This document shows positions 37,633 to 47,895 of a stretch of DNA of 64,000 nucleotides, one piece after another. The translations under genes and the position numbers were made by a program. Source of the stretch: Clitopilus passeckerianus (taxonomy: Eukaryota; Basidiomycota; Agaricomycetes; Agaricales; Entolomataceae). Location: assembly GCA_944990035.1 (NCBI GenBank), contig CALYLX010000140.1, positions 1 through 64,000 of the forward strand. Reading direction: 5' to 3'. Each line of letters opens with the position of its first letter. Position 1 is the first letter of the stretch. A model generated the notes under the pieces. That model searched no databases and was not told where the DNA came from. It saw nothing but the letters and a program-made list of their open reading frames with translations.

Positions 37633-39514
37633 CTATGAGGAGACTTCCAGTGGCTTCTCGTCCGTGCTGAGGTGCTCGGAGGGAGCCTTTTCGGTTTCTA
37701 GGTTGCCAGCCCGGAGGCGGCGGCGGTAGACATGTGAGTTCAGAGGCATAGTCTCCTGGTACATGTGATCTATCTGTTCCAAGGACAGTCCCTTAGTCTG
37801 TAGATAATGCATCAATTTCAGCGTTATGTAAAGTGGATTAGCTGGACATACCTCGGGAATGCAGAAGTATGTGAAGATGAGGCAGGAGAAGCATGTACTC
37901 CCCCAGATGAAGAAGACCTTGACTTCGAGACCAGCGGATCCTTCCTCCTTGTTAACGAGGTAAGGGACGGCGTAACCGATACCGAAGTTCCAGAGCCAGT
38001 TGGAAGCGACGGAGAGGGACATAGCTTTGGCACGAACTTGGAGGGGGAAGATTTCACTAGTGATGACCCAGCCGATTGGACCCCAGGTGGAGGCAAAGAA
38101 GGCCTAAAAGATGAGGATTTAGGTTGCTGCTAATATCGAGAAAGAGGCTAAACTCACAATGTATATGCAAACGATGGCGATGAGGACCTTCTGGCCAGCA
38201 ATGTTGTTGACTGAGATGGTAACACCGACGATGGCGATGATGAACTCGCAAATACACATTCCAGCAGCACCAATGAGGAGGAGAGGGCGACGGCCGAAGC
38301 GCTCAACACCCCACATGCCAGGAAGAGTCATAAAGACGTTGACAATATTGGTGGCGACGGAAATGAGGAAGGGGTCGTTTATACCAGAGTTCTTGAAGAA
38401 GGTGGTGCCGTAGTAGAAGATGAAATTGATACCGGTGAGTTGCTGCCATGCCTGGATGAAGATACCAGTGAGGGTGCGGAGGGCGATCTTGTTCTTGGTG
38501 AACCTGAAGCAGTCGGCATAAGACGACTCGCCGAGGGCAATTTCTTCCTCGAGGTTGGCGCGAATCTCGTCTAGCTGGGACTCAATCTCAGGGTCGTCGG
38601 GGGCATAGCCAGTGAGACGAGAGAGGGCGGCAGCGGCATCGTCGTCTCGCCTACGCTTGATCAGCCAACGAGGCGACTCGGGGAGTGAGGACATGCCAAG
38701 GGCGAGGATACCGGCCCAGATGAACTGGATGGCGGTCGGTATCCTGTAGGAGGAGTGATCATCACGGTGCTGAGTTGAGTTGTTGATGACTGAGGCAATC
38801 AGAAGACCGATGGTGATAGCCCACTGGTATGTGGAGACGATGGCACCACGAATCCATTTTGGCGAGCTAGATTGCCAGACTCCGCTGAGCAAAGCGTGAA
38901 ATGGAGAAAGTGCGGAAAATAAGCTTACCATTCGGATTGGTACATCGGAATCAAGCAGGAAACGAGACCGACGCCGAGACCAGCGAAGATACGACCAACG
39001 ACGAAGAGTTGAATATCAATGGCGGCCGTTTGCATAGCAACACCAGCGGAGAAGATTAAGCATCCGAAGACGATACCCCACTTTCTACCCATGTAATCTA
39101 AACGGAACTGTTACATTGAGCGCCGGATCACATCAATGAAGGGCCGAAATACTAACCAGCAATAGGCGCACCGAGGAGAGCACCGAAGAAAGTTCCAGCG
39201 GACAGGATAGAGACGACCAGGGACTCAGTGGATGTCGAAATGGCGTAGCCAGAAGGCTTGGAGGGATCGGGATGACCAAAGGTCCGTAACCAGTCCTTCA
39301 TCTCCTTAACACCAGAGATGACACCAGTATCATAACCAAACAGAATCCCTCCAAATGCGCTGAATGCCGTCATGAAGATACCCGCTAGTTTGTTCTGTAA
39401 AGGGTAGAAGTATGGTAAGAGATGGTTTGGTGGGAAATATGAGCCTTGCAAACGAACCTTGGGTGGGCTGGGATCGCCAACACCACCAGGCAGGGCCATA
39501 GGTCCTCCCGGCAT
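37633..39514 (-). CDS. MFS hexose transporter (sugar porter family)
   Basis: This is a twelve-helix plasma-membrane sugar porter. The start MPGGPMALPGGVGDPSPPK at 39514 is followed by an intron and helix 1 (GIFMTAFSAFGGILFGYDTG). Family signatures are DYMGRKWG, VGRIFAGLGVG, PESPRWLIKRRR, the QQLTGINFIFYYG motif of helix 7, VERFGRRPLLLIG, GPIGWVITSEIFPLQVR and PETKGLSLEQID. The order and spacing are those of fungal Hxt/monosaccharide transporters; the exact sugar is not determinable. The C-terminal cytosolic tail is Glu/Ser rich (KAPSEHLSTDEKPLEVSS). At least five introns are present. Confidence 0.95.
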
Positions 39515-39596
39515 TGTGAATGCACTTTTGCTGGTCGATGTATAAGTACGAAGGGACCTGGTCGACGGAAGCCCTGGTAGTCAATTGACCAACCTC

Positions 39597-39604
39597 TATA
39601 TATA
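39597..39604 (-). promoter_or_regulatory. TATA box of hexose transporter
   Basis: TATATATA lies 83 bp upstream of the ATG at 39514, in a typical fungal position. Confidence 0.5.
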
Positions 39605-40742
39605 CCCGCGTTCCTGATGGAGGAGTACCATGTGCTGGGCGACTGAATTTGATGGCTGTACTCCCTCGACAAATTTGGGCTTGACAGGTTTGTCTCCCAC
39701 ACAAACCATCATCATCATCTTTTTCCCCCACATTCCGGAATTCCATATTCTCCAAAAACATTCGAAAAAGCTGGATTTGGGTTGGTCATGTCGACGGCTT
39801 TCCCGGCATTGGCGCAGAGCATTTCGAGGTTCTATTCCCGGATATAGCGTCCCAGGTTTATGCTGAATGATTCGCAGAGTTGTACCCGGTGTTGCCGTAA
39901 GTACTTTGAGTTGCAACTTTCAAACAGTTGGGCAGAAGGAAATCTTCTCGTCACCAGAAGACTCGAGGCGACTTCTCGGAGTAAGGGAGGAAATCAATAT
40001 CAGGGGTATTTTGGTCATGTTACTGTTGGAATTGCCAGGGTCTGTAAAGTCGGGGAAAGGTCAGTGTCAGGCTTTCGGGCGAAAGCTTCAGCCCGCCCAA
40101 CATGGTCATAAGACCAGACAACCCGGCAAGCTTTACTTGCAAAGAAAGCCGCTACCATCGATCGCTTGCTGAAGCATATTGGGTAGTAAATGCGCAGCTC
40201 TGAGCGCCCCAGGGGGTGTCCAGGGCAGAGATGTGAAACGGAGGGTATTACATTAAGGATTTGCCTAATGCCTGGCCTAGATCCCTAGGAACAGAAGAAC
40301 GAATTTATATGTCTAGACCCGGTGTGCAGTAAGGAAATGTATATGCTTTGCCACCTTGAAGCATACTATTTTATGCTTCGACGCCAGCTGGCCTGCACAC
40401 TCTGATGTACATCCAACCCATACTTCCTCTGAAATTCTCTTCAAGTGGTCATAGCAATGAAAGTCGAGTATGATTAAGTAAATTGATTGTTTTACCTCAT
40501 CTACGTGATACTGTCTTCTAAGAGTTAGATCTAACAAAACATTGAGCAACCGGCCTCTGTCTTTTTTGCTATCCGATAACCTTCTGAGAGAGGAACAAGC
40601 AGGCAATGTCAAAATCGGCGGAAGCAGTTGGTCAGCCGAGGAACGGAACGGGACGACTGACGATCACGGACCGGGATGTCACCAAAGGCATTTAATATCA
40701 ACAACACCAAATCATTACACTTCAAACTTTTCTACGAGCACG
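39605..40742. other. Divergent promoter region, about 1.1 kb
   Basis: It lies between the transporter and heme lyase genes. No gene is seen; open frames here lack motifs. The length would leave room for complex sugar-responsive control, but no site could be identified with certainty. Confidence 0.5.
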
Positions 40743-41737
40743 ATGGGCCAAACTGCGTCTGCCCCTACCTCTGCGCCAATAAACGCAACAGCAAGCTCGT
40801 CTGGAGCTTGCCCAGTAACACATAGCTCTCCTGCAGCCAGCTCGTCTGCGCCAGCAAAATGTCCTATCGACCACAATGCAGCAGCTTCCAGCTCATCAAC
40901 ACCTGGGCCCGCGAAATGTCCAATTGATCATACTTCTGCTTCTGCGGCTGCTGCGAAACCTGCTCAATGTCCAATTGACCATGGAGCGGTTAACCCACTT
41001 AACCAAATGCCCAGCCTCGCACAGGAGAGGGCGCCTGGGCAACAGATGGACCTACCAACGGATCGGGTGGTGTCTTCGATCCCCAGGGATGGGAGCTCGA
41101 AGTGGGATTATCCTTCGCCTCAGCAGTTTTACAATGCGTTGGTCAGGAAGGGCTGGGAGACACCTGAGGAGCATGTGGAGACGATGGTTGAAATTCACAA
41201 TTTCCTGAACGAGGCTGCTTGGTTGGAGGTGCTAAAGTGGGAGAAGAGAACATATCAGTAAGTCTGCGCTAACAATACAGTTTGGGTTCAGGGAATGCTG
41301 ACTGATGATTTATTTTCTGAAGGCCAGACGATGTACAACTCACCAAGTTCAAGGGTAGACCTGGAGAGATGTCTCCTAAAGCACGATTCTGGATGTTTGC
41401 AGGATGGCTATTACCGTCCAGATTCAAGTACGCCTCCTTCGACTATATTTTGCACACCCAATACTGAACTCAGCTTGTTAGCACTGAACCACCCTTCGAC
41501 CGCCATGACTGGGTCGTCCGTCGCCCACAGACAGGCGAGGAAGTCCGCTACGTCATCGACTACTATTCCGCACCAAACGAGGCAGACGGCTCGCCTGCGT
41601 TCAATCTTGACGTCCGTCCAGCGCTGGACAACTTCTCCAGTATCAAGGAGAGGATATCTGTCGCGACAGAGGAGGCATGGGCAGGATTCCGTCAGAACCA
41701 AAAGACCGACAGCATCATTCGTGAGCCGAGGTCATAG
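40743..41737 (+). CDS. cyc3: Cytochrome c heme lyase (holocytochrome c synthase)
   Basis: This is a mitochondrial intermembrane-space enzyme that attaches heme covalently to apocytochrome c. The start is [17 protein letters not shown]. The N-terminal Ala/Ser-rich region holds four CP-type heme-regulatory motifs: one CPVTH and three CPIDH. The conserved core follows: [39 protein letters not shown] and LEVLKWEK; then after an intron [20 protein letters not shown], and after a second intron [21 protein letters not shown] and DVRPALDNF. It ends IIREPRS. Three exons join without frame breaks. Yeast has paralogues for cytochromes c and c1 (Cyc3, Cyt2); which one this is cannot be settled by eye. 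Confidence 0.93.
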
Positions 41738-43284
41738 AGGGACTGTGACTATTAGATGAATACGAGAGGGCCGTGGTACTTCTCGATCCCCTTATTTACT
41801 ACTATATTTTGTTATCGCCGATTAATTCCCAATTAATGCCATGCTCCCATCATGGTTTATTGACTGAGACTGACTTCATGCTTTGAAAAAGCCCCGCTCG
41901 ATACGAACGAAGACTCAAAATTTGATCTATTTTTGAGCTCAACAATTCTCCCCGACAAAGAAAAGGTGAGACTAGAAGTGTATTCCGAAAATCACAAAAA
42001 TAGATAAGCTACTTATACTATCCCTCGACTCCATCTATTATAATCATACAACTATTAATGACCATATATTCTACTAGTGTCCTCGCAATCCATATCTGGG
42101 TTTTCTTGGTTATGAGCTTTTTTTGGATTTTTGTTACTTTGGCGGAATTTTTTTCTCTTTTTTAATGTTCTTGCCGACCGAAGAAGGTTGAGGAAAACAT
42201 GAAGGAAATTTAAGGAAAGACTTGAGTTGGACACCTCACTTGTGAGATCGCAATTCTTGAAGCTTGAAGACGGAAGAGAGGTTTTGACGAAGGAAGAGAG
42301 GGAGACGTCATCCGAAAAGAGTTCGCATTCGTAAGGGCTGAAGGTGACCACGGCATTGGCCGGCGAGAATGAAGAGGAAGCGGTGGCTGAGGCGGCTTGT
42401 ATGCACCAGGGCAAGTTGGTTGAAACCGTCAAGGTCATGTTTGCAAAAAGAGCGGCGGTCTAGGTTGTACTCGGAAGATGGTGAGGTAGTGTGTCTCTTG
42501 CTGATTTCAGCGCAGCGAGTCCATAAGACAGCCAGGACAGTGAATTTGATGTCCTCGATGACTTGGGAGAGAAAGTATCATTGAGAATAAGCTTGAGTTG
42601 CTGACGCGAGGACCGCCAGGAATCAGGACAGTAATTTGATGTCCTCGATGACTTGACAGACAGTGGAAGCATCCTTGGGGCATTGATGATCGTGGAGAAC
42701 AGTACCAGAGCGGAGGCGCAGACCCATACCCAAACCCACGAGCAACGAAGGCGCCACTTCATGCTCAGGAGGTTGTGTCGGGGCCGGCGTCAACGCTAGC
42801 AAGAGCGAGTTTGCGTGAGAGGAGTGCCAAGGAGCTTGATGATTGAAGACATAATTGAGCATTGACGAGGACATATGTTGCCAAAGACGGCATTTGCATC
42901 GACTAGAGAGCAGAGTTCCACGGCTTCATGAAGTAGGAAGTGCCGTGAGGCGGTCGAAGAGAGTGTCCAAACTAAATAAGCAAGGCGTCGAGGGATGAAG
43001 GTGCACCGGGTACGAAAATCTCATGAAGGTCTAAGAAAGATTGTCAGAGAAAGCACTCAAGTTGAGATAGTGTGATACGTACCAATAACCCTCTAGAGCC
43101 CCGTGTTGTACCCAATCCTTCATCCTTCGAAAGAACCGCTGGATCGCATAGGCAATTGGATGCCTGCCCGAGAACGAGCGAGCGATTGAAGCGCGGTTCA
43201 CATTCTTGCCACCACTCGGAAGTGGGTTCTTGATTGGACCGAGGAGGTCAAGGCGATTTGTTGAAGCTGCTGATCCTTGCGCAT
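41738..43284. other. Gene-poor block with coding-like fragments
   Basis: Minus-strand frames around 42055-42875 (for example VIEDIKLLS-type strings) and a frame near 43080-43270 (RFFRRMKDWVQHGALEG) have coding-like composition. They do not join into one model and match no family I know. They may be exons of an unknown gene or remnants of one. Confidence 0.4.
42533..42655. repeat. Two-copy direct repeat, 32-33 bp
   Basis: The unit beginning CAGGACAGT and ending CTCGATGACTTG occurs at 42533-42565 and 42624-42655. The copies differ by one missing base and are offset by 91 bp. The repeated part is within the coding-like minus-strand frame. Confidence 0.7.
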
Positions 43285-44525
43285 CTAGTCGATGTCCATG
43301 TCGTCTGAAGCATCATAGAGAATGATGTCGTCATTTTGAGGGGTGTCCACGTCCATGTCGTACAAGACGTCGAACATGATAAAGTCCTTGTTGTCTGGCA
43401 AGTCGATGTCCATGTCGTCGGTGGCATCATGAAGGATAATATCTTGATCTTCGAGGACGTCAATGTCCATGTCCTCTGAAGTATCACCCATGGCGATGTC
43501 ATGATCTTCGGCGTTGTCAATACTCATGTCGGCAGAAGCATCGTCTATAGCGATGTCCTTGTCTAACGAGGCGTATTTTGAAAAGAGTGATGAAGTCTCA
43601 AACTCCACGAGAGTCGAAGCGGACGAGAGGGAATGAGCGTCGGAAGTAGGTGTAGTAGAAGCGGATGTGGGTGCATCATTGCTATCTGTGGTGGTGGTTG
43701 CCGTGGTTGAGATCGGAGGAGAGGTAAGTTTGATGGTACGAAGGCTCGCCCGTTGTTTGGCGTCGGGGGTAAGGATGGAGGATGTCCATGGTGAGCGGGG
43801 ATAAGGCACCACTTGAGGCACCGCTATAGGCATATTGACGCTTGCGCGTTTGGTGGGTCGAGTGTCCACCTCAGTGTCGACCGTCTCGCGTTTGTCACGC
43901 GTAACTGGCTCGAAGGGCGGCCAAAGCGAGAGGTGCGTGGTGAGAGCTTCTACTGAGTGGTAGAACGGGTGCCAATCCGCTAGCAGAGCCGTGAGGCTGT
44001 CGATGTCAGGATCAGACATGTCAACGTCGGTTGCAGCAGATTCGGCGGGATCCTCGAGGAGGTCGCAAACGGCGGGGTCGCGCATATCGACGTCATCGAT
44101 AGCGTCGTCGCCGTCCTAGAGGTCGCTATCACTAAGGGCATCACCACCCCTAATAGTGTTCATGTTGACGCCGGCTGTATGAGCTTGGGCGGCGTCATGT
44201 TTGTGGGAGAACACGGTTTGGGAGTGGTCGGCGGAAGCGACGGACGGCAGGATCGGGTCAGCCATAACGGTGGGGTGCAGGGGTTGAGCGGGGCGATTGG
44301 TGTCGGGAACGAGTGTCGAGGCGCTCGCCATGGGGTGCAAGGGAGCAAAGCCAGGGGCTGAATAGAATATCGTTAGTACACATCGCCTAAGCAGTTATAG
44401 AGAACCGACTTACGGTCTTTGGCGTTGCCTAACGCCCAGTCACTAGAACCACGCCAGGCGTGGTCGTCGTGGCCGACGTCGAATCGATTGTTGTACCTCT
44501 AGTAGGGGAATTCTGTTGTGTCCAT
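43285..44525 (-). CDS. Acidic 19-residue-repeat protein, start uncertain
   Basis: This is a low-complexity protein of unknown function. A TATAAAAG at 44568-44575 (minus) lies 43 bp before ATG 44525 (MDTTEFPY), but the ninth codon is TAG (44499-44501). The frame then continues as RYNNRFDVGHDDHAWRGSSD, an intron, and PGFAPLHPMASAS. Either the first eight codons are a small upstream ORF with translation starting at 44331 (MASASTLVPD), or an intron ends at that TAG, or the gene is dead. A further 54-nt phase-0 intron ends at 44116. The C-terminus carries five degenerate 19-residue acidic repeats built on DI...D.S.DMDID, down to the stop at 43285. Probably disordered. Confidence 0.5.
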
Positions 44526-44567
44526 ATCGTCGTATATGGCTAAGGAAAGAAAGACGGATTCTTGCGT

Positions 44568-44575
44568 CTTTTATA
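44568..44575 (-). promoter_or_regulatory. TATA box of repeat-protein gene
   Basis: TATAAAAG on the minus strand is 43 bp before the ATG at 44525. Confidence 0.5.
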
Positions 44576-45825
44576 GGCTGAATCGGTGGCTGTCTTCATT
44601 TTCGCGTTTGTTTATGCTCGTGACCAAACCAAGTGCGCGAGCGCGTCGTAGGAAAAATAGACAGAGGATGACGCGTCAAGCCAAGTTGGCATGACTTCAT
44701 AGTAAGAGTTGTCGATCGTGACTTTATCCGGCAATTGAGAGCGTATTTGTGCCGGTGAGAGAGATGTAAGAGTGATGTGGCGCATTATTGCTCCTAGACC
44801 TGAAATCCAATTTAGCGTTCGGCCTCAGCATCAACCTGGTAGACCTCCTTTCCTTGCGTGCCCACCCTATCCGTAACTAGGTAGGGGGTTAGGCCGCAGC
44901 CATTTGGATGACAATTGCAGTGACTCTCTTTAAGCCAGATCAGTAATCGGGAACATCATTCTGATTATCATACGACGTACCAAATAAACCTCATATGAGC
45001 TGCTAGTCCAATGCTAGGTAATATGAAACTAAGAGAAGGTGACACTGTAGGCCTCAAGCGTAGAGATTTTGACTCTCAGTGAACGTTGATAGGAATCGGT
45101 GCATAGCAGGTTCTCTTTCTTGGTGCTTCAAAGCGTATGACGTTCAATCGTACGTCCTGTATTCACTGTTTTGTTCGCCCGCACTGGTCCTAAGGCCCTG
45201 CAAATTCGAAGTTCTTGGGGAAGGAACCAGATAGTGTCATAGTTGGCAGAGGACCGAGATAAAGCACAGCTACAATTCCAAGGTTCCGGGTGAGAACGCA
45301 CTCCCTCTTGTTGATGATCCAGCGAATGGGTCCGGTGAAAAGTGAGGAGGTGGTGAATGTCCCCCTGAACTTTCCCGATCACGTGTCAGCTGTAATTCGT
45401 GGACGCACTAGAAATTGAATTCGGAACGGGGCGTGTATGTCGAGATGCGATGCTAGCACTGTTAGAACACGCCAAACCCGTTCGCTACACATTGTAGAAC
45501 CATATTCATATCCGATCGCCTTTTAGCTGTTGTGGGATCCAAACTTCGGGTCAACTCACATTCTATCTCCAGCCTCGGCTCATGTGCCGGTAGGCATTCG
45601 AAGACAGTGTGTTGATTTGACGAGGGGACTATGCTCCTTGACATTGACATACATTAACTCCATACAGATTTCTGACATATTCCGAATGTACGCTAACAGT
45701 GGTATATACATACAATGAAAATAGCAGCAGAGCAAGAAGAATAGCACACAGAAAGTAGCGTAGAATAGATTCTAAAAATTATGGAGGCCTGTTTGAACTT
45801 GGTCTGAACAAAGGTTCCTTGGTTA
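44576..45825. other. Intergenic, 1.25 kb
   Basis: No gene, RNA or clear repeat is seen. Small frames at 45128-45382 and 45462-45650 lack any motif. Confidence 0.5.
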
Positions 45826-46149
45826 CTAGGGGCGTCTGATTTGATAAGACCACCACCCAGCAGAAAGCAGGTCGACTGCAACGAGCACGATGCTGAAGTA
45901 GAAAAGGGAGTCGGTGCCGAATCCTCCCGTTGAAGTAGCATCGTTCTTGTTGACGACGAAGTTGACTGCCAGTAGTACACCAAGGATGGAGGACCTGCGT
46001 CTAGTCAGTAGATAACTCAGATTTGGAAAGATAGAGTCCAACCCACCAGAGAATAGATTGTCGATGTCAGGCTGGTTGTTACTGCGTGAGATGGGGCAAA
46101 CGAATACTGAATGGGATACGTACGACGCATCGCAGGAGGAGGTTGACAT
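45826..46149 (-). CDS. Small hypothetical membrane protein (model uncertain)
   Basis: A spliced reading (MSTSSCDAS, NNQPDIDNLFSGG, then SSILGVLLAVNFVV) uses two short introns and ends YFSIVLVAVDLLSAGWWSYQIRRP at 45826. Two hydrophobic segments would span a membrane. An overlapping frame (46079-46309) with its own hydrophobic stretch (ASLALLHILPSAQP, AAAIFHLAWFHVIIF) suggests that the true gene is longer and that exons have been misjoined. No family is recognised. Confidence 0.3.
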   Translation of the reverse strand: MSTSSCDASYVSHSVFVCPISRSNNQPDIDNLFSGGLDSIFPNLSYLLTRRRSSILGVLLAVNFVVNKNDATSTGGFGTDSLFYFSIVLVAVDLLSAGWWSYQIRRP

Positions 46150-46402
46150 CCTTTACACGGGGGAAGATGATGACATGGAACCACGCAAGGTGAAAGATAG
46201 CTGCGGCGCTACGAACGACCGGGACAAATGCAAGTGTCCGGTCGCGAGGTTGAGCACTGGGGAGAATATGGAGAAGTGCTAAGGACGCGAAACTAGATCC
46301 AATTTCCACTCGTTAGTTCCCAGGACGAGCAGGAGAAATACTAGTACGCAGCACTCACCGTGCTGAATACTTCATGGCCCTAATACACTTCGATTGACAC
46401 AA

Positions 46403-46880
46403 TTATATGTGTGTCTTCCACCCTGCCACGAGGATCTTGAGGGACGAGCGCATCGCTGTGTTTCGGCCAAGCCATTCAACGTCTGGGTCTGGATCGCCCC
46501 ACTTGTCGTGGACTGCAAGTCCCCTTGCGCGTCTTTCAGGGTTTTGAAGTCCTGGATGAACGTCTCGGGGCGTGCTTGCATGCATTAGAGGCGTGTAGAG
46601 CAGAACAGCAAGTATAATATGCTTGACGAGTAAGTGGACGATGGGTACGGATCCACTACGGGTGCCAGTGAAGAAATCTATCGAGTAGGTACTTTGGCAT
46701 CCCAACGAGTTTATAAATTGAAGGGTGATCACGATGAAAAAACTCACCTGAGACTGGAATGGTTAGGGGGTTCGTAGGCAATGGGGTTAGTCCAAAACAT
46801 CTCGAGAGTTTTATAGGCAGTTCAAGAGGTTTGAGATTTTTTGGGAAAGTGTTGCGATGATGCAATCCGCCTGGAACCAT
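46403..46880 (-). CDS. Hypothetical single-pass membrane protein, two exons
   Basis: Exons 46748-46880 and 46403-46677 join across a 70-nt intron into an exact 135-residue frame (MVPGGLHHRNTFPK ... GWKTHI). A hydrophobic segment, VHLLVKHIILAVLLYTPL, is followed by a charged tail. The segment and the nucleotides after it resemble those at 47674-47895, but the tail is shifted by one frame relative to that copy. It may be part of a longer gene running to 45826. Function unknown. Confidence 0.4.
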
Positions 46881-46991
46881 ACTGAGTCCTGACCCTATCC
46901 TTGAGTTCGCCCATAAATCGACAAACAGGTCCGAGTACCATGTAGGAATCTTCCATGTGGTTTCTTCGAAGCGGACAATTGACAGATGTCA

Positions 46992-47115
46992 TAGTTTGGC
47001 CGTAAAATATTTATTTCTCACCAACCAGCGCCTTGCAATTCACGTCAATCTCGTAGTTTGGCCGTAAAATATTTGCTTCTCACCAACGAGGGCCTCGCAA
47101 ACTAGCCCGATCTCG
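46992..47115. repeat. Tandem repeat, two 62-bp units
   Basis: Units 46992-47053 and 47054-47115 share TAGTTTGGCCGTAAAATATT and CTTCTCACCAAC and diverge towards their ends. They lie between the two membrane-protein-like ORFs. Only two units exist and there is no spacer, so this is not a CRISPR array. Confidence 0.8.
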
Positions 47116-47673
47116 TCTTGGAGGGATTCACGATTACGAGGTACATACCATCAGACGTTCGCTCAACCTTGCTTAACATGCTCCTTCAGATTCCTTAGTC
47201 CCTGTGTGACATTATGGCAGATGAATATGTTGCTCCTGGTTGATACTTCAAGAACAGCCTTTTCCGGTCCAAAATGTCGTGTATCACACCCAGGCAACCC
47301 TCTTGAGGACGAATTTGGGTTGAGAGGCTAAAATAGCTGTACAGGAGTACCTTGGAATTATCAATGTTCGGGCTCTTACGGGCGTAGGTTCACAGCACGT
47401 ATGGTGCATCATTGGGATGAATGAATCCGTAGAGCACCATTGATTAATGATATTGTTTGGTGCACGCTGATCACACTCAAAAACTTGTATTTCCTTCCGA
47501 CAGGGCAACATAACAGCGGGCTGAGCTGATCACCCTTCGACGGGTATTTGGATCTTACAGGCCCTAGCTTTGTCAATAACTACGAAGCACTCACGGTAAG
47601 AAGTAGTTCAGCCCTTTCATCTACCTCGATTGGCAGTATTCTACATGTTTCTTCCACTTCGCCTCAAGGTCCT
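47116..47673. other. Intergenic spacer
   Basis: No gene recognised; small frames only. Confidence 0.45.
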
Positions 47674-47895
47674 TCAGGGGTCCGGGCTTTGAGAAGCCCG
47701 CGCTGAGGGATCGCCCTGGAATTGCAGTTCGATATCGTCATCTTGATGAGGGATAGTCGCATCGTTGGTTCGCGTCCGACTTGTCTTGTACGTTTCGTCA
47801 AGGCTCTTCGCATCTTGAATGGAACATTCGCTACGGGCTTTGATGCATTGTGGTATGTAGAGGACGAGGGCGAGTAGAATGTGTTGTGCGGTCAC
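47674..47895 (-). CDS. Fragment related to the 46.4-kb membrane protein
   Basis: The frame reads VTAQHILLALVLYIPQ, then a charged tail with SIQDAKSLDE, and ends ARASQSPDP. The hydrophobic part aligns with VHLLVKHIILAVLLYTP of the neighbour. The SIQDAKSLDE part aligns with FIQDFKTLKDA of the neighbour read in another frame. An upstream exon is expected before about 47940 but was not resolved. It is likely one half of a tandem duplication, possibly non-functional. Confidence 0.3.
   Translation of the reverse strand: MTAQHILLALVLYIPQCIKARSECSIQDAKSLDETYKTSRTRTNDATIPHQDDDIELQFQGDPSARASQSPDP

Noticed and set aside
44116..44170. Second in-frame TAG in the acidic repeat gene read as a nonsense codon
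   Set aside because: A 54-nt phase-0 GT-AG intron ends exactly at this TAG and restores the frame, so it is not evidence of decay.
46992..47115. CRISPR-like array
   Set aside because: Only two directly adjacent units without spacers, in a eukaryotic genome.
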